64,000 bases of DNA from assembly GCF_003568665.1 (NCBI RefSeq), contig NZ_QXMH01000002.1:620001-684000 (forward strand), read 5' to 3'. This document shows, piece by piece, positions 45,677-55,245 of this stretch. The notes below the pieces were generated by a model that worked only from the letters and a program-made list of their open reading frames with translations, ran no database searches and was not told the DNA's origin. Position numbers and translations under genes: made by a program. The DNA is from Chitinophaga alhagiae (GTDB lineage: Bacteria > Bacteroidota > Bacteroidia > Chitinophagales > Chitinophagaceae). Each line of letters opens with the position of its first letter. The stretch's first letter is position 1.

Positions 45677-48673
45677 TTAAAGTGTAAGCTGGGCGCCGAA
45701 GGTGAACGTTCTTGTTACCGGGTACACACTCAGGCTGCCATAACCGGGAGTAAGGCCGGTAATGCCCACGGTGGTGGGGTCAAGCCCGGAGAAACCGGTG
45801 AACGTAAACACATTGCGCACGCTGCCGTAAAGGCGCAGGTTCTTGATGAAGTTGTTGTTGAACCTGGGAGACCAGCCCAGTGTAACATTGTCCAGCTTGA
45901 AATAATCCCCTTTCTCCAGGAAATAGTCGGTGATCACCTTGCCTGATTTGATGTGGCCGTTGCGGGCGTAGGCGTCTTTCAGCAGGTTGATGCCTGATTC
46001 TGCCTGCAGGCCGTAGTACATCTGGTAGAGGTTCAGGATGTCATAATCAAACCGGCCGCGGAAAAAAAGCGTGAGGTCAAAGTTTTTATAGGCCAGGCTG
46101 TTGCCCCATGCCAGCTCATACCGCGGAGCGCCGTGGCCAATGTACGTTCTGTCTTTTTCGCTGCCCTGGCTGGAGGCTATGATCTTTTCCTTGCCTACAA
46201 CACCATCTTTCCAGATCAGTATTTCGCCGCCGTCATTCACGCCGGCATATTTATAACCGAAAAAGCTGCCCAGCTCGGTGCCCGGCTCAAGGCGGTAGGC
46301 TTTACCGGGGTTGCCGGGAGAGGGCAGGTCTTGCAGATCGCGGTAGTTGCCCTGGAACTCGTTGTTAGACCAGGTTACCAGTTTGGCCTTGATGTAGGAA
46401 GCGGTGAGGTTGGTGTTGTAGGAAAAGTCTTTGCCGTTGGCCACCTTCCAGTTGGCGGTCAGCTCTATGCCTTTGGAGCTGGTGGTGCCTACGTTCACGA
46501 ACATTTCCGTATGCAGGTAAGCGCCCACGGGCACTTCATAGTTGGCCAGCATGTCTTTGCTGCGGCGGTCAAACACATCCAGGCTGCCGCTCAGCTTGTT
46601 GTCCAGCAGGGAGAAATCCAGCCCTATGTTGTAAGCCACGGCCCTTTCCCATTGCAGGTTGGGGTTGAAGTTGTTGCCGGGGCCGTATACCCTTATCCAT
46701 TCGTTATTATCGTCCAGGTACATACCGTAGGGCGCATACTTGGCCAGCGAGGTGTAACGGTCAAAACCGGAGCGGCCCGTTACCCCGTAAGAGGCGCGCA
46801 GCTTCAGATCATTGATTACCCGGCTGCCGCTGAAGGCGGGCAGGTTGGAGATGCGCCATGCCGCTGATACGGCGGGGAACATGCCCCATTTATTGTTTCT
46901 GCCGAACTTGGTATTGCCTTCGTACCGGAAAGAAGCCGTCAGAAAATAGGTGTTGTCAAAATTGTAGTTGACGCGGCCGAGGAAGGCTATGAGTTTTTCC
47001 TTGCTTTTCCAGGAGTCCATGCCCAGGCGGCCGTCTTCCTTGTTCCAGGCGCCGGCATCCAGGTTGTTGTACCAGAAGGCGTCTGAAAGAAAATCCATGT
47101 TCTCCGCCCAGTTGCCCTGCGTGTTAAATTCCTGGTAGGAATAACCGCCCATTACGGCAATGTCGTGCTTATTGATGCGGGTATTGTAATTGTTGATCCA
47201 CTCCAGCGTATAGTCATGCCATTTTTCGTTCTGCAGCCGTGCGCGGCCGGTACGGTTGTTCTGGATGGATTCCGCGGATTTGGAGGTATAATATTCCCTT
47301 CTCAGCATTTCATGCCCCTGGCGCGCCAGCTTCAGCTCAGAGGAGAGGTTGGGCAGAATGTTCAGTTTGGTAGTGATGTCGATGATGGAATAGGTCTGGT
47401 CTGCGCCGTTTTCGCGGGCCAGCAGGTCCTGCACGGGGTTCCAGGTATCATACCCCTGCAGGGTATTGTATTCCCGGGGATTGTTGGGGTCCATTACCGG
47501 CAGGGTAGGGTTGAGCTTGATGGCCTGTTTAAAGGCATCGTAGTTGGTATACTCTTCTTTGGCAATGCGTTGAGAGAGGTTGCCGGAAAACTCCAGCAGC
47601 CCGTTCAGTGCCTTTTGCGTAAAGTTGGCGCGGTAACCGTATTCCTTGCGCTCGGTGGCAATGTCTATGGCTGTTTTGGAGCGGTAGTTGCCGGAGAGGC
47701 GGAAAATGGTGTTCTCATTACCGCCAGATACGGTGAGGTACTGGTTATGGCCGAAGTTATCCTTGCGCAGCAACTCGTCATACCAGTTGGTACGCGCGCC
47801 CAGGTCCGCATCCCGCTGGTGGGAAAGAAATTCGTCGGCAGACAGTATGTCGGGTTTGGCCGCTACCGCATCGTGCTCAATATAACTGTCATACGTAACG
47901 GCCACGGCGCCTTTTTTCCCTGTTTTGGTTTGCACAAGCACTACGCCGTTGGCGCCGCGGGAACCATAAATGGCTGCGGCTGCGGCGTCTTTCAGCACGG
48001 AGATGGACTCAATGTCTTGCTGCGCAATGTTCCGGAGGTCTCCGCCGGGCATGCCGTCAATCACTATCAGCGGGCCGTTGCCGGCATCCAGCGAGCTGGC
48101 GCCGCGTATCTGCACGTCCGTTCCCCGGTTGGGGTCTGCGCTGGCCGGGTTGGAGATGGTAACGCCTGCTACCTTGCCTTCTATCTGTTGCAGGGGGCTG
48201 TTGAAACCACCTTGCAGAAAGTCTTTATTGTTCACTGTGGTCACCGCGTTGGTGAGGTTCTTTTTTTGCACGGTGCCATATCCTACTACCACTACGTCTG
48301 TTAGCTGGCTGACAGACTGCTGCAATACAATTTTCAGATCGGAAGCATCGCCTACGGGTACTTCCTTGTCGTGGTAGCCCACATAGGTTACCACCAGCAC
48401 GGCGTCATTGCCGGTTACGTTGAGTTTGAACTTTCCGTCTGTTCCCGAGAAGGTGCCGCTGGTGGTGCCTTTGATCCGAAGGCTCACATTAGGGAGCACG
48501 GTGCCGGTGCTGTCTGTTACGCTACCGGTCACGGGCCTTCCCTGTCCGAACGCGAGTGTGCAGACCAACATGGAAAGGGAGGCGAGCAGTGCCGCTTTCT
48601 TTCCAAAGTGCTTACTAAATCGATTTAGCAAACAAAGGTGTTGCTGCACCTGATGGTAGATCAGATTTTTCAT
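45677..48673 (-). CDS. SusC/RagA-type TonB-linked outer-membrane importer, second pair, no STN
   Basis: A 998-residue outer-membrane protein. A basic N-terminus is followed by an export helix (about 28-44), a carboxypeptidase-regulatory-like domain (about 47-130), the plug with VVVVGYGTVQKKNLTNAV and VLKDAAAAAIYGSRGANGVV, and a barrel ending FGAQLTL. Unlike the SusC at 32340 it lacks an STN signalling domain, so it is not controlled through FecR. It should act with the SusD lipoprotein directly downstream. No sigma/anti-sigma pair is next to it. Confidence 0.94.
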   Translation of the reverse strand: MKNLIYHQVQQHLCLLNRFSKHFGKKAALLASLSMLVCTLAFGQGRPVTGSVTDSTGTVLPNVSLRIKGTTSGTFSGTDGKFKLNVTGNDAVLVVTYVGYHDKEVPVGDASDLKIVLQQSVSQLTDVVVVGYGTVQKKNLTNAVTTVNNKDFLQGGFNSPLQQIEGKVAGVTISNPASADPNRGTDVQIRGASSLDAGNGPLIVIDGMPGGDLRNIAQQDIESISVLKDAAAAAIYGSRGANGVVLVQTKTGKKGAVAVTYDSYIEHDAVAAKPDILSADEFLSHQRDADLGARTNWYDELLRKDNFGHNQYLTVSGGNENTIFRLSGNYRSKTAIDIATERKEYGYRANFTQKALNGLLEFSGNLSQRIAKEEYTNYDAFKQAIKLNPTLPVMDPNNPREYNTLQGYDTWNPVQDLLARENGADQTYSIIDITTKLNILPNLSSELKLARQGHEMLRREYYTSKSAESIQNNRTGRARLQNEKWHDYTLEWINNYNTRINKHDIAVMGGYSYQEFNTQGNWAENMDFLSDAFWYNNLDAGAWNKEDGRLGMDSWKSKEKLIAFLGRVNYNFDNTYFLTASFRYEGNTKFGRNNKWGMFPAVSAAWRISNLPAFSGSRVINDLKLRASYGVTGRSGFDRYTSLAKYAPYGMYLDDNNEWIRVYGPGNNFNPNLQWERAVAYNIGLDFSLLDNKLSGSLDVFDRRSKDMLANYEVPVGAYLHTEMFVNVGTTSSKGIELTANWKVANGKDFSYNTNLTASYIKAKLVTWSNNEFQGNYRDLQDLPSPGNPGKAYRLEPGTELGSFFGYKYAGVNDGGEILIWKDGVVGKEKIIASSQGSEKDRTYIGHGAPRYELAWGNSLAYKNFDLTLFFRGRFDYDILNLYQMYYGLQAESGINLLKDAYARNGHIKSGKVITDYFLEKGDYFKLDNVTLGWSPRFNNNFIKNLRLYGSVRNVFTFTGFSGLDPTTVGITGLTPGYGSLSVYPVTRTFTFGAQLTL

Positions 48674-49261
48674 GATTATTAGTTTTGATTGATGAGAGAA
48701 GTGCTGTTTAAATGATTGCCCGACTCAAGAGTTGAACCATGATTGCTTTAAACGTTTAAGCCGGCTGAAACAGGCGTTGGGCGGCATTGGCGCTTTCAGT
48801 CCGGGCGATTGCCAGAAATAACGTGCGTGTGTCATCGTTAGCGGGTCCGTACGTGGATTTAATTAGTGGAACAATTTGTTTAGTCTCGATTCAGTTTTCA
48901 GTTTGGGCTACGCTGGCGGGGGCGTAGTTGCCCGGTTTTTCTTGTTTTTTGTGGGTGCCGCACTTACGCGGCCGCCCGGTTTCTTTCACTGTTTTTTAAT
49001 AGGAGCCGGCGCCTGGCGTTGAACACCGTATCCAAGGTTTTCACTGTTTTGACAGGAGCTACGCTGGCGTTTACATAGCTTCCAGGTTTTTCAGATTCGA
49101 GTACAAGATAAATATTTAATTCGATTTTCAAATAAACTTTTCCTGATGCTCGGGAAGGGAATTGCTGTAAAACGTTACACAAACTGCGGTAAAACTGCTG
49201 TAAATAAATATGATCGATTAATATCCTGGCATTAAACACATCTTGATATTCCCAAATACAA
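48674..49261. other. 588-base intergenic stretch with a LacI-type palindrome and degenerate repeats
   Basis: No gene could be supported here. It contains an AAACGTTT-centred palindrome (48748-48759) and three imperfect direct repeats of about 55 bases (about 48891-48944, 48984-49042 and 49038-49094); the hemL terminator lies just beyond its right end. No tRNA or insertion sequence was seen. Confidence 0.5.
48748..48759. promoter_or_regulatory. LacI-type operator-like palindrome upstream of the second SusC
   Basis: TTAAACGTTTAA is a perfect 12-bp palindrome with a central CG, the hallmark of LacI/PurR/CcpA-family operators. It is 75 bases upstream of the SusC ATG. A LacI-type repressor is not encoded in the window. 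Confidence 0.45.
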
Positions 49262-49286
49262 AAAGCTGCCCGGAGGCAGCTTTTTT
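49262..49286. terminator. Terminator downstream of hemL
   Basis: Arms AAGCTGCC (49263-49270) and GGCAGCTT (49275-49282) with a CGGA loop and A/T runs on both sides. It is about 36 bases beyond the hemL stop on the minus strand. Confidence 0.8.
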
Positions 49287-49321
49287 CACTCACACATAAA
49301 CTGGATTGATCGTTAACGTCT

Positions 49322-50608
49322 TTATTTGATAGCCTGCATGGATGCTTTGGCGGCTTCAATGGTAAATTCGATGTCTTCCTGCCCCAGCGCATGGGAAATA
49401 AACCAGCTTTCGAAAGCGGAGGGCGGCAGGTACACGCCTCTTTCGAGCATGGCGTGGAAAAAGCGGCGGAACAGTTCGTTGTTGGCGCCGGAGGCAGCGG
49501 TAAAATCCACAATGGGGTACTCGGCAAAGTGTACGCTCATCATGGAACCGATGTGGTTGACCTGGTGCACAACACCTGCTGCGCCCAGCGCGCCGCGGAG
49601 GCCGGCTACCAGCTGGCCCGTTTTTTCTTCCAGCTGGGTGTAAATGGCAGGGCGTTCATTCAGCGTTTTCAGCAGGGTATAACCGGCAATCATGGCTATG
49701 GGGTTGCCGCTGAGGGTACCGGCCTGGTACACCTTGCCGGCGGGGGCCACATGTTCCATGATCTCGCGCCGGCCGGCAAATGCACCTACGGGCATGCCGC
49801 CGCCAATGATCTTGCCAAAGGTCACCAGGTCTGCCTTGATGTTGAACAGCTCCTGCGCGCCGCCTTTGGCGAGGCGGAAACCGGTCATCACTTCGTCCAT
49901 AATAAACACAATGCCATGCTGGTCACACAGCGCGCGCAGGCCTTCCAGGAAGCCCGCCTGAGGCAGGATGCAGCCCATGTTGCCCGCTACCGGCTCTACA
50001 ATAATGGCGGCCACCTGTTCAGGGTGTTCCGCTATCAATTGTTCAACAGCGGGCAGGTTGTTGTAGGGCGCGGTAAGCGTGTCTTCCGCTACGGTGGCCG
50101 TTACACCGGGCACCGCCTGTATGCCGAGCGTGGCCACGCCGCTGCCGGCGCTTACCAGGAAAGAGTCTGCGTGGCCATGGTAGTTGCCGTCAAATTTGAT
50201 CACCTTGTTTCTGCCGGTGAAGCCGCGGGCCAGGCGCAGCGCGCTCATACAGGCCTCCGTACCGGAATTTACCATGCGCACCATGTCTATATTCGGCACC
50301 ATGCTTATGATCAGTTCCGCCACTTCTACTTCCAGCTGCGTAGGCGCGCCAAAAGAAGTGGAGTAGGTGGCATATTCCTGTATGGCCTTTACCACGGGCT
50401 CGTACGCATGGCCCAATATCATAGGGCCCCAGGAGTTGATGTAGTCAACGTAGCGGTTGCCGTCTACATCATACATATAAGCGCCCTTGGCGTGCTGCAT
50501 GAAAACAGGCGTGCCGCCTACGCTTTTGAATGCACGTACGGGAGAGTTCACACCGCCGGGTATTACTTTGCCGGCTTGTTCAAACAGGGCTTTGCTTTTT
50601 GTAAACAT
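49322..50608 (-). CDS. hemL: Glutamate-1-semialdehyde 2,1-aminomutase
   Basis: A 428-residue PLP enzyme of the class III aminotransferase fold, which converts glutamate-1-semialdehyde into 5-aminolevulinate. The ATG at 50606-50608 ([20 protein letters not shown]) is the family start. The [20 protein letters not shown] block and the PLP-lysine segment [19 protein letters not shown] are intact. It is the last gene of the heme operon, 14 bases after hemB, and a terminator follows. Confidence 0.96.
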   Translation of the reverse strand: MFTKSKALFEQAGKVIPGGVNSPVRAFKSVGGTPVFMQHAKGAYMYDVDGNRYVDYINSWGPMILGHAYEPVVKAIQEYATYSTSFGAPTQLEVEVAELIISMVPNIDMVRMVNSGTEACMSALRLARGFTGRNKVIKFDGNYHGHADSFLVSAGSGVATLGIQAVPGVTATVAEDTLTAPYNNLPAVEQLIAEHPEQVAAIIVEPVAGNMGCILPQAGFLEGLRALCDQHGIVFIMDEVMTGFRLAKGGAQELFNIKADLVTFGKIIGGGMPVGAFAGRREIMEHVAPAGKVYQAGTLSGNPIAMIAGYTLLKTLNERPAIYTQLEEKTGQLVAGLRGALGAAGVVHQVNHIGSMMSVHFAEYPIVDFTAASGANNELFRRFFHAMLERGVYLPPSAFESWFISHALGQEDIEFTIEAAKASMQAIK

Positions 50609-50622
50609 GCAGATGAAATTTT

Positions 50623-51594
50623 TTATTTGTTCAGTAAATGGACAGCGTCTTTGGCAAAATAGGTGGCAATCAGGTCTGCGCCGGCGCGTTTGATGCTGGT
50701 GAGGCTTTCCAATACCGCTTTTTCTTCGTTGAGCCATCCCATTTTGGCGGCCGCCTTGATCATGGCGTATTCCCCGCTTACATGGTAGGCGCTGACGGGA
50801 ACGGTTACGCTGTCTTTGACCAGCCTGATAATGTCCAGGTAGGCCATGGCGGGTTTTACCATCACAATGTCCGCGCCTTCTTCCACGTCCATCAGGGTTT
50901 CTTTTAATGCTTCACGGGCATTGGCATAATCCATCTGATAGGTCTTCTTGTCCCCGAAACCGGGCGCAGAGTCCAGCGCATCGCGGAAGGGGCCGTAAAA
51001 ACAGCTGGCATATTTGGCGCTGTAGGCCATAATGCCGGTTTTGGTAAAGTTATTGTCTTCCAGCGCTTCGCGTATGGCCAGTATGCGGCCGTCCATCATA
51101 TCACTGGGGGCTACAATGTCCGCACCGGCCTGTGCGTGGCTCACGCTCATTTCCGCGAGCACGTTCACGGTGGCGTCGTTCACTATTTCTTCTCCCTCCA
51201 CAATACCGTCGTGGCCAAAGGAAGAGTAAGGGTCCAGCGCTACGTCTGTCATTACCACCATGCCGGGCACGGCGTCTTTCACGGTTTTGACGGCGCGCTG
51301 CATCAGCCCGTCAGGGTTGAGGGCTTCGGTGCCTTTATTGTCTTTCAGCCCATCCGCACATTTGATGAACAGCAATACGCTTCTGATGCCCAATGCCCAA
51401 AGCTCTTTTGCTTCTTTGGCCGTGAGGTCCAGCGAATGGCGGTAGTAGCCCGGCATGGAGGAAATTTCTTCCTTCACGCCTTTGCCTTCCGTTACGAACA
51501 GCGGCGCAATGAAATTGGCCGGCGTCAGTATGGTCTCCGCTACCATGGCCCTGATGGCGGGTGTGTTGCGTAAAATCCTGTTTCTTCTGATCAT
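50623..51594 (-). CDS. hemB: Delta-aminolevulinic acid dehydratase (porphobilinogen synthase)
   Basis: A 323-residue enzyme that condenses two 5-aminolevulinate molecules into porphobilinogen. The first ATG (complement of 51592-51594) is used. Catalytic Lys regions are [19 protein letters not shown] and [17 protein letters not shown]. The active-site metal segment reads [14 protein letters not shown]: the three Cys of zinc-type enzymes are replaced, so this is the zinc-independent (Mg2+-type) form. It is 27 bases after hemF. Confidence 0.96.
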   Translation of the reverse strand: MIRRNRILRNTPAIRAMVAETILTPANFIAPLFVTEGKGVKEEISSMPGYYRHSLDLTAKEAKELWALGIRSVLLFIKCADGLKDNKGTEALNPDGLMQRAVKTVKDAVPGMVVMTDVALDPYSSFGHDGIVEGEEIVNDATVNVLAEMSVSHAQAGADIVAPSDMMDGRILAIREALEDNNFTKTGIMAYSAKYASCFYGPFRDALDSAPGFGDKKTYQMDYANAREALKETLMDVEEGADIVMVKPAMAYLDIIRLVKDSVTVPVSAYHVSGEYAMIKAAAKMGWLNEEKAVLESLTSIKRAGADLIATYFAKDAVHLLNK

Positions 51595-51621
51595 CTTCTT
51601 CTGATTTATGTTCAACAAATT

Positions 51622-52542
51622 TTATGATTCCTTTACCCAGTCCCGCGGCTTCAGGTATTCCAGCAGTGTTGCTTCGGGGCTGCCGGGGGAGGGGTGATAA
51701 TCATACTCCCAGCGTGCTTTTGCGGGCAGGCTCATCAGTATGGACTCTATGCGGCCGTTTGTTTTGAGGCCAAAGAGGGTGCCCCTGTCATGAATGAGGT
51801 TGAACTCCACGTAGCGGCCGCGGCGGTACTCCTGCCAGTGTACCTGCGCGTCTGTGTAGGGGAGGTCTTTCCGTTTTTCCACCAGCGGAAGGTACGAAGG
51901 AATGAACGCATTTCCGTTGGATACCTGGAACTGCAGCAGGTCTTCCGCCGTGCGCCCCGGCTGGGGACGGAGGTAGTCGTAAAAGATGCCGCCAATGCCG
52001 CGCGCCTCATTGTTCCGGTGCTTATTCACAAAATATTCGTCGCAATGTTTTTTGTACTGCGGGTACAGTGCTTTGCCGAAGGGATCGCAGGCTTCCTTGA
52101 AGGTGCGGTGAAAATGCGCGCCGTCTTCCTCGAATATATAATAGGGCGTAAGGTCTGCTCCGCCGCCAAACCAGCAATCCGCAACAGCGCCGTTTTCCCC
52201 GTACAGCTCAAAATACCGGAAGTTGGCGTGGACGGTGGGTACAAAAGGATTTTGCGGGTGTATCACCAGCGATATGCCGGCTGCCAGAAAGCGGCTGTTG
52301 TCTGCCACCTTGAACTGCTGCGCCATTACCGGCGGCAATTGGCCGTGTACCACGGAGGTATTAACGCCGCCTTTCTGGAACACGTTGCCGTCTGCAATTA
52401 CACGGGTAATGCCGCCACCGCCGCCCTCGCGCTCCCACTTGTCTTCCCGGAAGGTTGCTTTCCCGTCTGCCGTTTCCAGCGCGGCGCAGATCTTGTTCTG
52501 CAACTGGTGGATATATGGAATGAATTGCTCTTTAATGCTCAT
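51622..52542 (-). CDS. hemF: Oxygen-dependent coproporphyrinogen III oxidase
   Basis: A 306-residue HemF that uses O2 to decarboxylate coproporphyrinogen III to protoporphyrinogen IX. Typical blocks are WEREGGGGGITRVIADGNVFQKGGVN, WFGGGADLTPYYI, and the GGIFYDYLRP and YVEFNLIHDRGTLFGL segments. The aerobic form implies oxygen at least part of the time; the anaerobic HemN is not in this window. It lies 12 bases after hemE. Confidence 0.96.
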   Translation of the reverse strand: MSIKEQFIPYIHQLQNKICAALETADGKATFREDKWEREGGGGGITRVIADGNVFQKGGVNTSVVHGQLPPVMAQQFKVADNSRFLAAGISLVIHPQNPFVPTVHANFRYFELYGENGAVADCWFGGGADLTPYYIFEEDGAHFHRTFKEACDPFGKALYPQYKKHCDEYFVNKHRNNEARGIGGIFYDYLRPQPGRTAEDLLQFQVSNGNAFIPSYLPLVEKRKDLPYTDAQVHWQEYRRGRYVEFNLIHDRGTLFGLKTNGRIESILMSLPAKARWEYDYHPSPGSPEATLLEYLKPRDWVKES

Positions 52543-52554
52543 GGCTACACTGGT

Positions 52555-53583
52555 TTATGCAAAACTCTTTACAGCTTCTACAAAGGCTTTGGCATGGTCT
52601 ACCGGGATGTTGGGCAAAATGCCGTGGCCCAGGTTGGCAATGTAGCGCTGCGGGCCAAAAGCGGTGATCATTTCTTTTACGGCCTTCCGGATGTCAGGGA
52701 TGGGTTTCATCAGTTGCGCCGGGTCAAAGTTGCCCTGCAGGGTAACGGCGGGACCGGCAAACTGGCGGGCCAGCTGCGGTTTGATGCACCAGTCCAGGCC
52801 CAGGCCCTGCGCCCCGGTGGCGGCCATTTCTTCCAGCGCAAACCAGGCGCCTTTGGCAAACACGATCACGGGGCAAACGCCCTGCAGTGCGGCTACAATG
52901 CGGCGGATGTATTGGAGGGAAAGCTCTTCAAAGTCCTGCGGGCCCAGCAGCCCGCCCCATGAGTCGAAGATCTGCACTACGTCCGCGCCTGCGGCCACCT
53001 GTGCCTTCAGGTAGAGGATGGTGGTTTCGGTAAGGCGGTGCAGCAGCTCGTGCGCTACTACAGGCTGGGTGTAGCAAAAGGCTTTGGCCTCATCAAAGGT
53101 TTTGGAGCCTTTGCCCTGTACCATGTAGCACAGCAGCGTCCACGGCGCACCGGCAAAACCGATGAGGGGCACGCGGCCGGCCAGGGTCTGTTTGGTGAGG
53201 CGCAGGGCGTCCATCACGTAATGGAGGCGGTCTTCTACATCGGGGATGACGATACGCTCCAGGTCTGCAGCGGATTTCACCGGCTGGGGCAGCAGGGGGC
53301 CTACTTTTTCCACCAGTTGCACCTCCATGCCCATAGCCTGCGGTACTACCAGGATGTCTGAAAAAATAATGGCGGCGTCTACGCCCACCTGGTCTACCGG
53401 CATTACGGTAATTTCGGTGGCCAGCTCAGGCGTCTGGCAGCGCTCGAAAAAGGAATATTTATCGCGCAGTTTGATATAATCAGGCAGAAAGCGCCCGGCC
53501 TGGCGCATCATCCATACCGGGGGGCGCGGTACGGGCGTGCCCGCCAGCGCTTTTAACAACAAGTCATTCTGTAATCCGCTCAT
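52555..53583 (-). CDS. hemE: Uroporphyrinogen III decarboxylase
   Basis: A 342-residue enzyme that removes four carboxyls from uroporphyrinogen III. The ATG (complement of 53581-53583) is used; it overlaps the hemD stop (ATGA). The N-terminal [16 protein letters not shown] and [16 protein letters not shown] blocks are diagnostic, and the [15 protein letters not shown] segment supplies a substrate-contact region. Confidence 0.96.
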   Translation of the reverse strand: MSGLQNDLLLKALAGTPVPRPPVWMMRQAGRFLPDYIKLRDKYSFFERCQTPELATEITVMPVDQVGVDAAIIFSDILVVPQAMGMEVQLVEKVGPLLPQPVKSAADLERIVIPDVEDRLHYVMDALRLTKQTLAGRVPLIGFAGAPWTLLCYMVQGKGSKTFDEAKAFCYTQPVVAHELLHRLTETTILYLKAQVAAGADVVQIFDSWGGLLGPQDFEELSLQYIRRIVAALQGVCPVIVFAKGAWFALEEMAATGAQGLGLDWCIKPQLARQFAGPAVTLQGNFDPAQLMKPIPDIRKAVKEMITAFGPQRYIANLGHGILPNIPVDHAKAFVEAVKSFA

Positions 53584-54332
53584 TCGTAGCAATTGATATT
53601 GTCAAAGTAATAAATAGCTGTTCCAAGCAGGGCGTCTGCAGACGGTTCGTGACTGGTGATCACCCTGTTGTCCGTCACGTCCCGGAGGGCGGCGGCGGTG
53701 GTTTCCCCGATGGCGAAACAAACGGTGTGCCTGGGCGGTGTGTTCACGGAGAAAAAGCTCCGTACGCCGCTGGGGCTTGAAAAGAGGATGCCGTCGTATT
53801 CCTTTTCTACTACCGTGGGTGTTTCTGTAGTATTGTACACTACCATTTCCTCCACTGCTATGTTGTGTGCCCGCAGTGTGTCCGGCAGTTCGCCACGGCG
53901 GATGTTGCCGCAAAGGAACGTGACGGCGGGCACCTGGTCTTCCATGATCTTTTGGGCCAGTTCTGTGCCGTTGGCGGCGGTGCCGGCTATGAGTATGCCG
54001 GGCATGTTCTCTTCCACAGCCTGGCGGGTGGCGCCCTGGAGGCAGTATACACGCACGTCTGCCAATTGAGGGCCGTGGAAGGGCAACCGGTGCTCCCAAA
54101 GGAAGGAAGGCAATACGCTGCTTACAGCGCCTACCGCATGCCGGCTGGTGAACACCAGCACCCCGCTTTTCCAGCTGAGTGACATTATCCTGTGTTCAAT
54201 CTCTTCCGTGGTCACTGCGGTAACGTCAATGAACATCCGGTCTTCCACCGCAATACCATGCCCCGCCGCTTCCTCTTTAAGTTCCGGCGGCAATGCTTTG
54301 GTGCTGAGTATGGCATATTTAGCGTTGAACAT
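53580..54332 (-). CDS. hemD: Uroporphyrinogen-III synthase
   Basis: A 250-residue two-lobed enzyme that closes and flips the tetrapyrrole ring. Sequence conservation in this family is low; recognisable parts are [46 protein letters not shown] and [14 protein letters not shown]. Position between hemC and hemE with 14- and 4-base overlaps makes the call firm. Confidence 0.92.
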   Translation of the reverse strand: MFNAKYAILSTKALPPELKEEAAGHGIAVEDRMFIDVTAVTTEEIEHRIMSLSWKSGVLVFTSRHAVGAVSSVLPSFLWEHRLPFHGPQLADVRVYCLQGATRQAVEENMPGILIAGTAANGTELAQKIMEDQVPAVTFLCGNIRRGELPDTLRAHNIAVEEMVVYNTTETPTVVEKEYDGILFSSPSGVRSFFSVNTPPRHTVCFAIGETTAAALRDVTDNRVITSHEPSADALLGTAIYYFDNINCYE

Positions 54333-55242
54333 TTCTGATGGCTTCGATCACTGCGCGGCCGCCGTTTGCCAGCACTTCTTCCGCCGCGTTTGCCCCCATG
54401 CCCTGCGTGGCGCCGGGAGCGCCCTGGCGGGTAACGGTAAAAGAAGCATCTCCGGTGAGGCTGCAGAGGTTGCCCTCAAAGTGCAGTTGCCCTTCCCTGA
54501 TCTGCGCGTAGGCGCTGATGGGGGTGGTGCAGCCGCCCAGCAGGGTGCGCAGGAACTCGCGTTCCACGCCGGTGCAAAGGGCGGTATCCGCATGGTGCAG
54601 GGGAGCCAGGGCCTCCCTGATGTAAGCGTCGTTTTCACGGCAGGCGGCCACTATGGCGCCTTGCGCGGGAGCGGGCAGCATCCAGTCCAGTATTACGGAC
54701 TTTTCGGGGCGCACATTGATGCGTTCTACGCCCGCCGCCGCAAAAATGGCGGCGTCCCAGTTCTCGGCCGCCAGTTTCTCCAGCCGCCTGATCACATTGC
54801 CGCGCAGGTTGTGCAGCTGGTGGCGCGGGTAACGCCGCAGCCACTGCGCCTTGCGGCGTATGCTGCTGGTGCCGATGTGGGCGGTATATGCAGGATCATT
54901 TAAAAAATCAGTATCGTGTTTGTATACCAGCAGGTCTTTTACCGGGCCGCGCTCCAGCACGGCCGCATTGATGATGCCCTGCGGCAATTGGGTAGGCACG
55001 TCTTTAAAGGAGTGAACGGCGATGTCTATGCGGCTGTTCAGCAGGGCCAGGTCCAGGCTTTTGGTGAAGATGCCCTGTACGCCTATCTCGTAAAGGGGGG
55101 TGACTAGGTCTATATCGCCTTCGCTTTTGATCGGTACCAGTGCTACCGTATGCCCGTTATTGGTTAAAAGGTCCCTTACCAGGGTGGCCTGCCACATGGC
55201 GAGCTGGCTGTCCCGGGTGCCTATCCTGATAATTTTTTCCAT
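54319..55242 (-). CDS. hemC: Hydroxymethylbilane synthase (porphobilinogen deaminase)
   Basis: A 307-residue enzyme that polymerises four porphobilinogens. The N-terminus IRIGTRDSQLAMWQA and the SFKDVPTQLP block are conserved; the dipyrromethane cofactor Cys is in LLGGCTTPISAYA. It begins three bases after hemA ends and overlaps hemD by 14 bases. Confidence 0.96.
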   Translation of the reverse strand: MEKIIRIGTRDSQLAMWQATLVRDLLTNNGHTVALVPIKSEGDIDLVTPLYEIGVQGIFTKSLDLALLNSRIDIAVHSFKDVPTQLPQGIINAAVLERGPVKDLLVYKHDTDFLNDPAYTAHIGTSSIRRKAQWLRRYPRHQLHNLRGNVIRRLEKLAAENWDAAIFAAAGVERINVRPEKSVILDWMLPAPAQGAIVAACRENDAYIREALAPLHHADTALCTGVEREFLRTLLGGCTTPISAYAQIREGQLHFEGNLCSLTGDASFTVTRQGAPGATQGMGANAAEEVLANGGRAVIEAIRNVQR

Positions 55243-55245
55243 CGT

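Noticed and set aside
43914..49286. Two terminators with the same AGCTGCC/GGCAGCT stem core as evidence for a duplicated segment
   Set aside because: Short GC-rich terminator stems recur by chance and the flanks are unrelated.
48964..49527. Open frame of 187 residues on the minus strand crossing the hemL 3' end
   Set aside because: Its first two thirds read hemL in another frame, and the rest has no start codon of its own; only the repeats it covers were kept as an observation.
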